Of a stretch of DNA of 35,533 nt, positions 16,423 to 24,898 are shown piece after piece (position 1 is the stretch's first letter; each line of letters starts with the position of its first letter). The stretch comes from Hyphomicrobiales bacterium (lineage in GTDB: Bacteria; Pseudomonadota; Alphaproteobacteria; Rhizobiales; Beijerinckiaceae). The DNA lies in the NCBI GenBank assembly GCA_900466745.1, contig UBNE01000037.1:1-35533 (forward strand), written 5' to 3'. Below the pieces are notes generated by a model, which did no database searches, was not told the origin of the DNA, and saw nothing but the letters and a program-made list of their open reading frames with translations. The position numbers and the translations under genes were made by a program.

Positions 16423-16704
16423 TCAGCGGCAGACGCGGACCGGGCGGACCACCCAGCGCCAGCCGTTCCAGACGCGCCGGTTCGACCAGAAGCAGCGCGG
16501 GCGATAATGCGGCCGGCCGTAATAGCGGCGCGGACCGCGATAATACTGCGCCTGCTGCAGCAGGTCGCCGGCAGGCGCGGCCTGGAGGGGCGCCGCGGCG
16601 ACCGGGGCCGCGACCGGGGCGGCCGAGGCGGGAACCGTGGCGAAAGCGCCGGCGGCGAGGGTGAGGGCGCCGAAGGCGGCGGCGGCGATATGACGGGTCA
16701 GCAT
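16423..16704 (-). CDS. Small exported protein, paralogue of the Tyr-rich neighbour
   Basis: A 93-residue protein starting MLTRHIAAAAFGALTLAAGA with a signal peptide ending near PASAAP. A Pro/Ala linker (VAAPVAAAPLQAAPAG) follows, then LLQQAQYYRGPRRYYGRPHY, which matches the neighbour's QQAQYYYGPRRYWG block. The C-terminus differs: RCFWSNRRVWNGWRWVVRPVRVC has two Cys about 25 residues apart that could form a disulfide in the periplasm. The start ATG at 16704 has GGAG 8 nt upstream. The function is unknown. It lies 161 bp upstream of the repeat protein on the same strand, separated by a strong hairpin. Confidence 0.7.
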   Translation of the reverse strand: MLTRHIAAAAFGALTLAAGAFATVPASAAPVAAPVAAAPLQAAPAGDLLQQAQYYRGPRRYYGRPHYRPRCFWSNRRVWNGWRWVVRPVRVCR

Positions 16705-16890
16705 TGTAGAACTCCTGCTGGCTGTGGCCCGCCAGCCCGCTCGAGCGCTCACCCCGAACGCTGCGGACCGTGCGGATGGAGAGGTGATAGCCCATCGCAA
16801 ATGAACGGAAGCTGTCTGACGCCGGCCGAGCCGGGCAGGGGCGAATCGGCTGGCCGGAGGGCGGGTGGAGCCGAAGCGCCGGCCCGGCCG

Positions 16891-16913
16891 GGAAAAGGAG
16901 ATTCCCCTTTTCC
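16891..16913. repeat. 8-bp inverted repeat upstream of glyQ
   Basis: GGAAAAGG (16891-16898) and CCTTTTCC (16906-16913) with a 7-nt loop. It lies in the 265-bp divergent gap between the small exported protein (start 16704) and glyQ (start 16970). It could be a terminator remnant, an operator or a leader hairpin; nothing else was recognised in this gap. Confidence 0.35.
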
Positions 16914-16969
16914 GTCCGATGCTCTAATCACGCCGCCATCATCAGCGTTTTTCGGAAGGCTTTCGGCTC

Positions 16970-17932
16970 TTGTCCGCCCTCGTTTCGCATCCGCCCGCCT
17001 CGCCCTCCCCGGCGATGGACCCGACCCGCTCCTTCCAGGGGCTGCTGCTGACGCTGCAGCGTTTCTGGGCCGAGCGAGGTTGCGTGGTGCTGCAGCCCTA
17101 CGACATGGAGGTCGGCGCCGGCACCTTCCACCCGGCGACGACTTTGCGCGCGCTGGGCCCCAAGCCGTGGAAGGCGGCCTATGTCCAGCCCTCGCGCCGG
17201 CCCAAGGACGGCCGCTACGGCGAGAACCCCAACCGGCTCCAGCACTATTACCAGTTCCAGGTCATCCTGAAGCCGTCGCCGCCGGACCTCCAGCAGCTCT
17301 ATCTCGACTCGCTCAGGGCCATCGGCGTCGATCTCGGCCTGCACGACGTGCGCTTCGTCGAGGACGACTGGGAGAGCCCGACGCTCGGCGCCTGGGGACT
17401 CGGCTGGGAATGCTGGTGCGACGGCATGGAGGTCAGCCAGTTCACCTATTTTCAGCAGGTCGCCGGCGTCGAATGCGCGCCCGTGGCGGGCGAACTGACC
17501 TATGGGCTCGAGCGTCTGGCGATGTATGTCCAGGGCGTCGAGAACGTCTACGACCTCAATTTCAACGGCCTCGACGGCGAGGACCGCATCTCCTATGGCG
17601 ACGTGTTCCTGCAGGCCGAGCAGGAATATTCCCGGCATAATTTCGAATACGCCAACACCGAGATGCTGTTCCGGCACTTCGCGGATGCGGAGGCCGAGTG
17701 CAAGGCCCTGCTCGCCGCGGGCGAGCCCGCGGCCGATGCCAACCAGCCCCGCCACGCACTCGCCCTGCCGGCCTATGACCAGTGCATCAAGGCCAGCCAC
17801 ATCTTCAACCTGCTCGATGCGCGCGGCGTGATCTCGGTCACCGAGCGGCAGAGCTACATCCTGCGCGTGCGCGAGCTTGCCAAGGCCTGCGGCGCGGCCT
17901 GGCTGAAGACCGCCGGCGGGGGAGCTGCGTGA
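16970..17932 (+). CDS. glyQ: Glycine--tRNA ligase alpha subunit
   Basis: The alpha subunit of the heterotetrameric bacterial glycyl-tRNA synthetase, which holds the class II active site that charges tRNA-Gly. The conserved blocks are [77 protein letters not shown] and [15 protein letters not shown]. The start is uncertain. TTG at 16970 has GGAAGG about 10 nt upstream (320 residues). ATG at 17015 (305 residues) begins directly at MDPTRSFQG but has no Shine-Dalgarno. The stop codon overlaps the glyS start by one base (TGATG), so the two subunits are translationally coupled. Confidence 0.95.
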   Translation: MSALVSHPPASPSPAMDPTRSFQGLLLTLQRFWAERGCVVLQPYDMEVGAGTFHPATTLRALGPKPWKAAYVQPSRRPKDGRYGENPNRLQHYYQFQVILKPSPPDLQQLYLDSLRAIGVDLGLHDVRFVEDDWESPTLGAWGLGWECWCDGMEVSQFTYFQQVAGVECAPVAGELTYGLERLAMYVQGVENVYDLNFNGLDGEDRISYGDVFLQAEQEYSRHNFEYANTEMLFRHFADAEAECKALLAAGEPAADANQPRHALALPAYDQCIKASHIFNLLDARGVISVTERQSYILRVRELAKACGAAWLKTAGGGAA

Positions 17933-20169
17933 TGCCCGATCTTCTGCTCGAACTCTTTTCCGAGGAAATCCCGGCGCGCATGCAGCGCAAGGCCGGCGAG
18001 GACCTGAAGAAGCTCGTCACCGATGCGCTGGTCGAGCGCGGCCTGCTCTATGAGGGCGCGAAGGCCTTCGTCACGCCGCGCCGGCTGGCGCTGCATGTCG
18101 CCGGCCTGCCGGTGCGCGGCCGCGACGTCCGCGAGGAGCGCAAGGGCCCGCGCGTCGGCGCCCCCGAGGCCGCGATCCAGGGCTTCCTCAAGGCCGCGGG
18201 GCTCAACTCGCTCGACCAGGCCAGCATCGTCAGCGATCCCAAGAAGGGCGACAGCTACGTCGCCGTGATCGAGAAGCCGGGGCAGGAGACGATCCAGGCC
18301 ATCGCCGAGATCGTGCCGGCGGTGATCCGCTCCTTCCCCTGGCCGAAATCGATGCGCTGGGGCAAGGCCTCGGCCGCAGGCGGCAGCCTGCGCTGGGTGC
18401 GCCCGCTGCATTCCATCCTCTGCACCTTCGGCGCCGAGACCGAGGACACGGAGATCGTGCCCTTCGAGGTCGATCGTCTCGTCTCGGGCAACGTCACCCA
18501 TGGCCACCGCTTCCACGCGCCCGGCCCGATCACGGTGAAGCGCCTGGAGGACTATGTCGCCTCGCTCGAAAAGGCGAAGGTCGTGCTCGATGCCGACCGG
18601 CGCAAGGAGATCATCCTCACCGACGCCCGCAACCTCGCCTTCGCGCAGGGGCTCGACCTCGTCGAGGACGAGGGCTTGCTGGAGGAGGTCGCCGGGCTGG
18701 TCGAATGGCCGGTCGTGCTGATGGGGCAGTTCGAGGAGCGCTTCCTCGACATCCCCGGCGAGGCGATCCGCGCCACCATCCGCGCCAACCAGAAATGCTT
18801 CGTGCTGCGCGATCCCGCGACGGGCGCGCTCGCCAACCGCTTCATCCTGGTCTCGAACCTGATGGCCAGCGACGGCGGCGCGGCGATCACCGCCGGCAAT
18901 GGCCGCGTCGTACGGGCGCGCCTCTCGGACGCCGCCTATTTCTGGCAGACCGACCGCGGCGCGCTGCCGGATCTCGAGACCTTCAGGGACAGCGCCGAGA
19001 AGCTCGGGCTCGATCTGGCCAAGCCGCTGGACCAGCGCATGGCCAAGCTCGACAAGCTCGGCGTCGTCTTCCACGCCAGGCTCGGCACGCAGGGCGAGCG
19101 CGTCCAGCGCATCGCCGCGCTGGCCAGGGAGCTTGCGCCGCTCGTCGGCGCCGATCCCGAGAAGGCCGAGCGCGCCGCCAAGCTCGCCAAGGCCGACCTG
19201 CCGACCGAGATGGTCGGCGAGTTCCCGGAGCTGCAGGGCCTGATGGGCCGCAAATACGCGGAGTTGCAGGGCGAGGACGCCTCCGTCGCCGCGGCGGTCG
19301 AGGAGCACTACAAGCCGCTCGGCCCCTCCGACCGCGTGCCGAGCGATCCGGTTTCGGTGGCGGTGGCGCTGGCTGACAAGCTCGACACGCTCGTCGGCTT
19401 TTGGCTGATCGAAGAAAAGCCTACCGGCAGTAAAGATCCTTACGCGCTCAGGCGAGCCGCGCTAGGCGTCATCCGACTGGTTATAGAGAACCAAGTTAGC
19501 TTGCTGCTCCGCAAGCACTTGTTTCAGCATGTTGGCAGAATGCCGCTGATAATGGAGATGACTTCAACGTTGGAGGGAGCGACTGGGCGTGTGCTGGGTA
19601 ACGCCGGTGAACGCCCTGTGATTGCCGCCGACCTCCTCTCCTTCTTCCACGACCGCCTCAAGGTCATGCTCCGCGACCAGGGCGCGCGGCACGATCTCGT
19701 CGACGCCGTGCTGGGCGAGGGCGCTTCGGCCAATGACGACCTCCTCCTGATCACCCGCCGCGTCGCCGCGCTCGGCCGCTTCCTCGATACCGAGGACGGC
19801 AGGAACCTGCTCGCGGGCTACAAGCGTGCCGCCAACATCCTCAAGGCGGAGGAGAGGAAGGACGGGGAGGGCGCCTTCGCGGGCGCGCCGGACCTGCATC
19901 TCATCGCCGATGCCGGGCTGATCGAGGAGAAGGCGCTGGCCGTCGCGCTGGCGCAGGCGACGCCGAAGGCCGAGGCCGCCGTCGCCGCCGAGGATTACGA
20001 GGGCGCCATGGCGGCGCTCGCCGAGATCCGCCCGGCGGTCGATGCCTTCTTCGACAAGGTCACGGTCAACGACCCCGATCCGGCCTTGCGCGCCAACCGG
20101 CTGAAGCTGCTCAACCAGCTCCGCCAGGCGACCCGCGCCGTCGCGGATTTCGACCGCATCGCCGGCTGA
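17932..20169 (+). CDS. glyS: Glycine--tRNA ligase beta subunit
   Basis: The beta subunit of glycyl-tRNA synthetase, which binds tRNA-Gly and carries the C-terminal anticodon-binding (DALR-like) domain. The 745-residue protein starts [18 protein letters not shown], as the family does. It includes [81 protein letters not shown] and [19 protein letters not shown]. The C-terminus has [29 protein letters not shown] and [13 protein letters not shown]. Between about residues 491 and 563 (19401-19620) base composition and codon use change sharply while the frame and family motifs stay intact. A strong hairpin follows the stop codon. Confidence 0.95.
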   Translation: MPDLLLELFSEEIPARMQRKAGEDLKKLVTDALVERGLLYEGAKAFVTPRRLALHVAGLPVRGRDVREERKGPRVGAPEAAIQGFLKAAGLNSLDQASIVSDPKKGDSYVAVIEKPGQETIQAIAEIVPAVIRSFPWPKSMRWGKASAAGGSLRWVRPLHSILCTFGAETEDTEIVPFEVDRLVSGNVTHGHRFHAPGPITVKRLEDYVASLEKAKVVLDADRRKEIILTDARNLAFAQGLDLVEDEGLLEEVAGLVEWPVVLMGQFEERFLDIPGEAIRATIRANQKCFVLRDPATGALANRFILVSNLMASDGGAAITAGNGRVVRARLSDAAYFWQTDRGALPDLETFRDSAEKLGLDLAKPLDQRMAKLDKLGVVFHARLGTQGERVQRIAALARELAPLVGADPEKAERAAKLAKADLPTEMVGEFPELQGLMGRKYAELQGEDASVAAAVEEHYKPLGPSDRVPSDPVSVAVALADKLDTLVGFWLIEEKPTGSKDPYALRRAALGVIRLVIENQVSLLLRKHLFQHVGRMPLIMEMTSTLEGATGRVLGNAGERPVIAADLLSFFHDRLKVMLRDQGARHDLVDAVLGEGASANDDLLLITRRVAALGRFLDTEDGRNLLAGYKRAANILKAEERKDGEGAFAGAPDLHLIADAGLIEEKALAVALAQATPKAEAAVAAEDYEGAMAALAEIRPAVDAFFDKVTVNDPDPALRANRLKLLNQLRQATRAVADFDRIAG
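19401..19620 (+). other. Low-G+C, atypical-codon patch inside glyS
   Basis: By hand count 122 of 220 bases are G or C (about 55%), against 73% in 19321-19380 and 77% in 19681-19740. The patch uses codons avoided elsewhere in the window (ATA, AGA, TCA, GGA, AGT, CTA, TTG, GTT). It begins within [20 protein letters not shown] and ends before [13 protein letters not shown]. The reading frame is unbroken, and the first part matches a conserved GlyS motif. The likely explanation is a short homologous-recombination tract from a lower-G+C relative, or a fast-evolving loop. Confidence 0.6.
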
Positions 20170-20174
20170 TATCC

Positions 20175-20209
20175 GCCGCCATGCCCGGGTTTCGCCCGGG
20201 CATGGCGGC
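20175..20209 (+). terminator. Strong hairpin after glyS
   Basis: A perfect 15-bp stem with arms GCCGCCATGCCCGGG (20175-20189) and its complement (20195-20209) and a 5-nt loop TTTCG, starting 5 bp after the glyS stop codon. No T-tract follows; hairpins of this strength often end operons in G+C-rich genomes. Confidence 0.65.
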
Positions 20210-20327
20210 AACCGGCGCCTGGAACCTATTCGCGTCCTGCGACGTTCTGTCCGCGAAGCCGACATGCCGCGAAAGCGTCGCGGCGGGCTCGGGGGGCCGG
20301 CGCTTCGGCCGAGACGCGGAGTTTTCA

Positions 20328-20489
20328 ATGAACATCCTGATTTCGCTGCTGATCACCGTTCTCGTCATCGGCCTGGTGCTCTATCTGGTGCGGATGCTAC
20401 CGCTCGACGGGCAGATCAAGAATGTCGTGCAGATCATCGTGATCGTCATCGGCATCATCTCGCTGCTGCGCTATCTCGCTGTTTTCTAA
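20328..20489 (+). CDS. Thivi_2564-family small membrane protein
   Basis: A 53-residue protein starting MNILISLLITVLVIGLVLYLV and ending VVQIIVIVIGIISLLRYLAVF. Two hydrophobic segments (about 3-21 and 32-50) are joined by a short loop RMLPLDGQIKN. The pattern, two helices with a (P)LDGxIKxV turn, is that of the Thivi_2564 small membrane protein family, whose function is unknown. The start at 20328 follows an A/T-rich GTTTTCA rather than a clear Shine-Dalgarno. The gene stands alone between glyS and the urc trio. Confidence 0.7.
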   Translation: MNILISLLITVLVIGLVLYLVRMLPLDGQIKNVVQIIVIVIGIISLLRYLAVF

Positions 20490-20536
20490 GGCGATTGACG
20501 GCGCGCTCGCGCTCGTCCACACTCGCCTAGGTCCAG

Positions 20537-20566
20537 AGGGCCCCGGACATGCCGTCGCGGGGCCCT
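20537..20566 (+). terminator. Hairpin before the urc gene trio
   Basis: A 9-bp perfect stem AGGGCCCCG (20537-20545) / CGGGGCCCT (20558-20566) with a 12-nt loop, followed by TATCCGTTT. It lies 48 bp after the small membrane protein gene and 25 bp before the start codon of the urc1-like gene. It could end the upstream transcript or be part of the leader of the uracil genes. Confidence 0.5.
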
Positions 20567-20591
20567 TATCCGTTTCAGGGCGAGATCCGCG

Positions 20592-21854
20592 ATGAACGCG
20601 CCGAACCGCACGGGCCATATCAGACTGACCTCCCATCCCGAGCCGGGCAGCGCCGCCGCGCGCTTCCCGATCCGATGGGGCGCCCCGACGGCGGCCGAGC
20701 GCGGGCCGATCATCGCATCGACCACCAATCCGGCCGACCGCAACGTGATCGGCGCCCATGGCGGCTCCTATTCGGTCTATCGGGCGCTCGCCATCTCGGC
20801 CCGCGCGATGAACCCGTCGCAGCGCCCGGACCTGACCAACACCCATCCCACGGCGGAGATCGCGCCGCAGCCGCAATGGGCCGACCCGAAGAAGATCGTC
20901 TCGCTCGACCCGTTCGGCCACACCGTGGCGCAGGATTTCGGCAAGCTGATCGGCGAGGGCATCGACATCCGCCCCTCGATCGCGGTCACCCGGGCAAGGC
21001 TCAACCTGCCCGAGATCCTGGCGGCGATGGGCGCGCACCGTCTCGCCGCCGACGGACACATCCTGCATGCCTCGGGCGACATCTCGGTCACCAAGATCGC
21101 GGTCGATCCGGTCTGGTACCTGCCCGGCATCGCCGAGCGCTTCGGCACGAGCGAGAACGACTTGCGCCGCACGCTGTTCGAGCAGACCGGCGGCATGTAT
21201 CCCGAGCTGGTGACGCGGCCGGACCTCAAGGTCTTCCTGCCGCCGATCGGCTCGATCACGGCCTATGTCATGGGCGAGGTCTCGGGCCTCGCCGATCCGC
21301 GGCGGCGCATCGCCTGCCGCGTCCATGACGAGTGCAACGGCTCGGACGTCTTCGGCTCCGACATCTGCACCTGCCGGCCCTATCTCATCCACGGCATCGA
21401 GGAATGCGTGCGCGAGGCGCAAGGCGGCGGCGTCGGCCTGATCGTCTACAACCGCAAGGAAGGTCGGGCGCTCGGCGAGGTCACCAAGTTCCTCGTCTAC
21501 AACGCCCGCAAGCGCCAGGAGGGCGGCGATTCCGCCGCGACCTATTTCGAGCGCACCGAATGCGTCGCCGGCGTGCAGGATGCCCGCTTCCAGCAGCTCA
21601 TGCCCGACGTGCTGCACTGGCTCGGCGTCACCCATATCGATCGGCTGATGTCGATGTCGAACATGAAATACGACGCCATGGTCGAGAGCGGCATCGTCAT
21701 CGGCGAGCGCGTCGCCATTCCGCCCGAGCTGATCCCGCCCGATGCCTCGGTCGAGATCGAGGCCAAGAAGGCGGCGGGCTATTACGCGCCCGAGGGCCTG
21801 CCGGGCGACAACGCGCTGAAGGCCACGGTCGGCCGCGACCTCGACAAGTTCTGA
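20592..21854 (+). CDS. GTP cyclohydrolase II-like protein of uracil catabolism (URC1/Urg1)
   Basis: A 420-residue protein whose C-terminal half is RibA-like: RVHDECNGSDVFGSDICTC carries the zinc ligands Cys248-x10-Cys259-x-Cys261 with the RibA spacing. It also has NRKEGRALGEVTKF where RibA has EGRGIGL, plus QDARF and an SNMKYD stretch in place of NNPKK. The N-terminal ~200 residues have no RibA counterpart. This architecture and the following DUF1688 and upp genes match fungal URC1/urg1, which is required to degrade uracil in Lachancea kluyveri and is uracil-regulated in fission yeast. A cyclohydrolase-type ring opening of a pyrimidine nucleotide is inferred from the family. It is not the riboflavin enzyme by context. 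The next gene starts 20 bp later. Confidence 0.85.
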   Translation: MNAPNRTGHIRLTSHPEPGSAAARFPIRWGAPTAAERGPIIASTTNPADRNVIGAHGGSYSVYRALAISARAMNPSQRPDLTNTHPTAEIAPQPQWADPKKIVSLDPFGHTVAQDFGKLIGEGIDIRPSIAVTRARLNLPEILAAMGAHRLAADGHILHASGDISVTKIAVDPVWYLPGIAERFGTSENDLRRTLFEQTGGMYPELVTRPDLKVFLPPIGSITAYVMGEVSGLADPRRRIACRVHDECNGSDVFGSDICTCRPYLIHGIEECVREAQGGGVGLIVYNRKEGRALGEVTKFLVYNARKRQEGGDSAATYFERTECVAGVQDARFQQLMPDVLHWLGVTHIDRLMSMSNMKYDAMVESGIVIGERVAIPPELIPPDASVEIEAKKAAGYYAPEGLPGDNALKATVGRDLDKF

Positions 21855-21874
21855 GCGACGAAAGCCGCAGATCC

Positions 21875-23092
21875 ATGCCCGACATGCATTCCGAGGCGTT
21901 CCGCGCCCTGCTGAAACCTGCGGCCGTTCGCGCCCGCGCCCGGGAGATGCTGGAGCTCGGCCATGCCGGCCGGCTGCTGCATTTCTCCGTCCGGCCCGAG
22001 CGCCTGGAGGCCTGCGCCGACTACGTCCTCGACACCATCCGCGCGAACTACCCGACGCTCGACATCCCCTTCCATGCGCGCTGGCGCCATTTCGTCCTCG
22101 ACGGGGAGGACCGCTGGAAGCGGCTCGACGCGGCGGCGGGCTTCGCCAATCCCGCTATTCGCGGCCGGGCCGCCTACGACCTCGCCGTGGTCAGCGTCCT
22201 GCTCGATGCCGGCGCCGGCCCCGACTGGCGCTATCGCGACGCGGCGGCGGGGCGCGAGATCGGCCGCTCGGAGGGGCTGGCGCTCGCTTCGCTCGACATG
22301 TTCGCCGCCGGCCTGTTCTCGAGCGATCCGGCCGAGCCGCTGCGGGCCGATGCGGCCGGGCTGAAGCATCTCGACGCGGCGGCGCTGGCGCAGGGCTTCC
22401 AGGTGCGGGCGGACAATCCGCTGCTGGCGCTCGAAGGGCGCGCCGCCCTGCTCAACCGCCTCGGCGAGGAGCTGGAACGGCAGGGCCTGTCGCGCCCCGG
22501 CGCGCTGTTCGACCGCTTCGCCGGCGAGGCCGAGACCGGGACCGTGCGGGCCGCGCATATGCTCGGCGAGGTGCTGGCGACCTTCGGCGGCATCTGGCCC
22601 TCGCGGCTGACGCTGGCGGGCGTCGCCCTCGGCGATACCTGGCGCCACCCGCTGATCGCGCCGGGCGAGCCGACCGAGGGGCTCGTCCCTTTCCACAAGC
22701 TCTCGCAATGGCTGACCTATTCGCTGATCGAGCCGCTGCAATGGGCCGGCATCGCCGTCCTCGACATCGACGCGCTCACCGGCCTGCCGGAATACCGCAA
22801 TGGCGGGCTCTTCCTCGATCTCGGCGTGATCGCGCTCAAGGACGAGGCCGACCGGACCAGGCCGCACGAGGTCTCCTCGCCGCTGGTCGTCGAGTGGCGG
22901 GCGCTGACGGTCGCCCTGCTCGACGCGATCGGCGGCTTGATCCGCGGCAGGCTCGGCCGCTCTGCCGAGGAGCTGCCGCTCGCCAAGGTGCTGGAGGGCG
23001 GAACCTGGGCCGCCGGGCGGCGCATCGCGCGCGAAAAGCGTGTGGATGGCGGTCCGCCGCTCGCCATCGTCAGCGACGGCACGGTATTTTGA
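21875..23092 (+). CDS. DUF1688 / URC4-Urg3 family protein
   Basis: A 405-residue protein of the DUF1688 family, known as URC4 in Lachancea kluyveri and Urg3 in fission yeast, where it is needed for uracil degradation but has no assigned reaction. Recognisable blocks are [26 protein letters not shown] near the N-terminus, [51 protein letters not shown] and [14 protein letters not shown]. The protein ends with IVSDGTVF, typical of the family. No Walker or zinc-finger motif is evident. The start ATG at 21875, 20 bp after the upstream stop codon, fits the family N-terminus. Sits between the GTP-cyclohydrolase-like and upp genes on the same strand. Confidence 0.88.
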   Translation: MPDMHSEAFRALLKPAAVRARAREMLELGHAGRLLHFSVRPERLEACADYVLDTIRANYPTLDIPFHARWRHFVLDGEDRWKRLDAAAGFANPAIRGRAAYDLAVVSVLLDAGAGPDWRYRDAAAGREIGRSEGLALASLDMFAAGLFSSDPAEPLRADAAGLKHLDAAALAQGFQVRADNPLLALEGRAALLNRLGEELERQGLSRPGALFDRFAGEAETGTVRAAHMLGEVLATFGGIWPSRLTLAGVALGDTWRHPLIAPGEPTEGLVPFHKLSQWLTYSLIEPLQWAGIAVLDIDALTGLPEYRNGGLFLDLGVIALKDEADRTRPHEVSSPLVVEWRALTVALLDAIGGLIRGRLGRSAEELPLAKVLEGGTWAAGRRIAREKRVDGGPPLAIVSDGTVF

Positions 23093-23177
23093 CCCGCGCG
23101 GTGCAGGCAAAAGCACCGTCGCTCCGCGGCCTGTCCGGGATGACGCGAGAGAGCTGGGAACGAGAGGGAAACGGCGT

Positions 23178-23822
23178 ATGACTTCGAGCCAGGATGACGG
23201 CGTCATCGTCGTCGACCACCCGCTGGTGAAGCACAAGCTGACATTGATGCGGGAGAAGGATCGCTCGACCAAGAGCTTCCGCCAGCTCCTCAACGAGATC
23301 GGCATGCTGCTCTGCTACGAGGTGACGCGCGACCTGCCGACCGAGATGGTCGAGATCGAGACGCCGCTGACGAAGTCGATGCAGCCGGTCATCGCCGGCA
23401 AGAAGCTGGTCTTCGCGCCGATCCTGCGCGCCGGCGTCGGCTTCCTCGACAGCATGCTGGAGCTGGTTCCGGCCGCCCGCGTCGCCCATATCGGCCTCTA
23501 TCGCGACCCCGACACGCTGCAGGCGGTCGAATACTACTTCAAAGCCCCCTCCGACATCGCCGACCGCATGATCGTGGTGATGGACCCGATGCTGGCGACC
23601 GCCAATTCAGCCGTCGCCGCGGTGGAGCGGCTGAAGGAGCGCGGCGCCAGGGATCTGCGCTTCGTCTGCCTGCTCGCGGCGCCGGAAGGCATCGCCCGCC
23701 TGCGCGGCGCCCATCCCGATGTCCGCATCTGGACGGCGGCGATCGACGAGCGGCTCAACGAGCACGGCTATATCGTGCCGGGGCTCGGCGACGCCGGGGA
23801 CCGCATGTTCGGCACGCGCTGA
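23178..23822 (+). CDS. upp: Uracil phosphoribosyltransferase
   Basis: Converts uracil and PRPP to UMP. The 214-residue protein has the family N-terminus [19 protein letters not shown], the GTP/PRPP region [20 protein letters not shown], and the PRPP loop [20 protein letters not shown]. In the loop, the usual ATGGSA is ATANSA. The uracil-binding C-terminus is [24 protein letters not shown]. The start at 23178 is preceded by GAGAGGG. Besides salvage, its position after the urc1- and urc4-like genes fits the URC route, in which uracil is first made into UMP (fungal FUR1/urg2). An 85-bp gap separates it from the DUF1688 gene. Confidence 0.95.
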   Translation: MTSSQDDGVIVVDHPLVKHKLTLMREKDRSTKSFRQLLNEIGMLLCYEVTRDLPTEMVEIETPLTKSMQPVIAGKKLVFAPILRAGVGFLDSMLELVPAARVAHIGLYRDPDTLQAVEYYFKAPSDIADRMIVVMDPMLATANSAVAAVERLKERGARDLRFVCLLAAPEGIARLRGAHPDVRIWTAAIDERLNEHGYIVPGLGDAGDRMFGTR

Positions 23823-23832
23823 GGCCGGACAA

Positions 23833-23856
23833 GGCCCGCACCGTCCGATGCGGGCC
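23833..23856. terminator. Hairpin between upp and the DUF1236 gene
   Basis: A perfect 8-bp stem GGCCCGCA (23833-23840) / TGCGGGCC (23849-23856) with an 8-nt loop. It lies 10 bp after the upp stop codon, in a 67-bp gap between convergent genes. No T-tract is present. Confidence 0.5.
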
Positions 23857-23889
23857 CTCCGATGTGGAACTCGGGCCGGAAGGCGGCTG

Positions 23890-24300
23890 CTATTCGATGA
23901 TCTCGATCACGCGACGGGTCCGCGGCTCGACGATGACCGCTTCGTCGTTCACCACCGTGTAGCGGTAGCCCGGCGCGCCATAGGCGTCGGGCACGGCGTG
24001 ATAGGTCACGCCGCGCGCCGGCAGCACCGTGCCGACCTCGACCGGCTGGCGGACATGATACGACCGGACGTGCTGGCTCATCACATAGTCCCGGAAGGCC
24101 GAATGATCGGCGATCATCGTCCCGCCGGAAGGGTCGCGCGTCAGCGCGGGGCCGAACATCATCGGGCCGGCCAGGGCCGGGTCGCGGGTCGAGCCGCCCG
24201 AGGGATCGCGGATGATCGGGCCGGATGTCGGGCCGGATTGCGAGAAGGCGGTGGCGGGAAGGGCCGCGATGGCGGCCACGATCAGGATACGCTTGATCAT
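23890..24300 (-). CDS. DUF1236 domain exported protein
   Basis: A 136-residue protein with a signal peptide (MIKRILIVAAIAALPATAFS, cleavage near SQS). A linker with RDPSGG twice (near residues 31 and 55) follows, then a C-terminal DUF1236 domain: VEVGTVLPARGVTYHAVPDAYG and YRYTVVNDEAVIVEPRTRRVIEIIE. DUF1236 is abundant in Rhizobiales; its function is unknown. The ATG at 24300 is chosen over the one at 24303 because GGAGG sits 6 nt before it. The next minus-strand gene upstream (24467-24898) is a paralogue with the same domain. Confidence 0.85.
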   Translation of the reverse strand: MIKRILIVAAIAALPATAFSQSGPTSGPIIRDPSGGSTRDPALAGPMMFGPALTRDPSGGTMIADHSAFRDYVMSQHVRSYHVRQPVEVGTVLPARGVTYHAVPDAYGAPGYRYTVVNDEAVIVEPRTRRVIEIIE

Positions 24301-24378
24301 CATTGTCCTCCGACATGGATCAGCCCCGTCCCAAGAACGACCTGGCGTCCCGGCGGTTCCCCGGGGCGGCGGCGATTC

Positions 24379-24418
24379 GAAAAAGCAAGGGCCCGCCGCG
24401 TCATCCGCGGCGGGCCCT
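24379..24418 (-). terminator. Intrinsic terminator after the second DUF1236 gene
   Basis: A perfect 13-bp stem AGGGCCCGCCGCG (24388-24400) / CGCGGCGGGCCCT (24406-24418) with loop TCATC. On the minus strand it is followed by TTGCTTTTT, a proper T-tract. It ends the gene at 24467-24898, so the two DUF1236 genes are separate transcripts. Confidence 0.8.
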
Positions 24419-24466
24419 GGCCGAAGGCGGCCAGACCTGAACGGCAGCGCCTCCGGCGCGGCGGCG

Positions 24467-24898
24467 TCACTCGATGATCTGGACGACGCGGCGGGTCTGC
24501 GGCTCGACGATCACCGGCCGCTCGTTCACGACGGTATAGCGGTAGCGCGAGGCCTGGGGGCCGTATTCGGCCGGCAGCGGGTGGTAGATCACGCCCTGCT
24601 CGGGCAGGACGGTGCCGACCGCCACCGGTTCGGCATAGCTGTAGGACGGCACCCGCTGCTCGACGACATAGCTGCGGAAGCGCGGGGTCGCCGCATCGCC
24701 GACGATCGCGCCGACCACGGCGGCGCCGACACCGCCGACCACGGCACCGACCGGGCCGCCCACCACCGCGCCGCCGACGGCACCGGCCGCCGCGCCGCTG
24801 GTCGCGCCGCCGACCGCACCGCCCGAAGGCTGGTTCTGGGCGAAGGCGACCGCCGGGGCGATGGCCAGGACGGACGCAAGAGCAAGCTTCTTGAACAT
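24467..24898 (-). CDS. DUF1236 domain exported protein with glycine-zipper region
   Basis: A 143-residue protein with a signal peptide (MFKKLALASVLAIAPAVAFA, cleavage after AFA). The Gly/Ala/Val-rich stretch from about 27 to 68 has repeated GAVVGG/GAAVVGA units, of glycine-zipper type, able to insert in or lie on a membrane. The C-terminal DUF1236 domain contains VAVGTVLPEQGVIYHPLP and YRYTVVNERPVIVEPQTRRV. It is a paralogue of the gene at 23890-24300, which lacks the zipper. The start ATG at 24898 has AAGGAGA 6 nt upstream. The function is unknown. Confidence 0.85.
   Translation of the reverse strand: MFKKLALASVLAIAPAVAFAQNQPSGGAVGGATSGAAAGAVGGAVVGGPVGAVVGGVGAAVVGAIVGDAATPRFRSYVVEQRVPSYSYAEPVAVGTVLPEQGVIYHPLPAEYGPQASRYRYTVVNERPVIVEPQTRRVVQIIE

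Noticed and set aside
19401..19620. Frameshift, insertion sequence or nested gene in glyS
   Set aside because: The frame is intact, GlyS motifs continue on both sides, and there are no terminal repeats or start/stop signals of a separate gene.
20592..21854. Calling the GTP-cyclohydrolase-like gene ribA (riboflavin synthesis)
   Set aside because: The long unrelated N-terminal domain, changed catalytic loops and the DUF1688-upp neighbourhood fit the URC1/Urg1 group instead.
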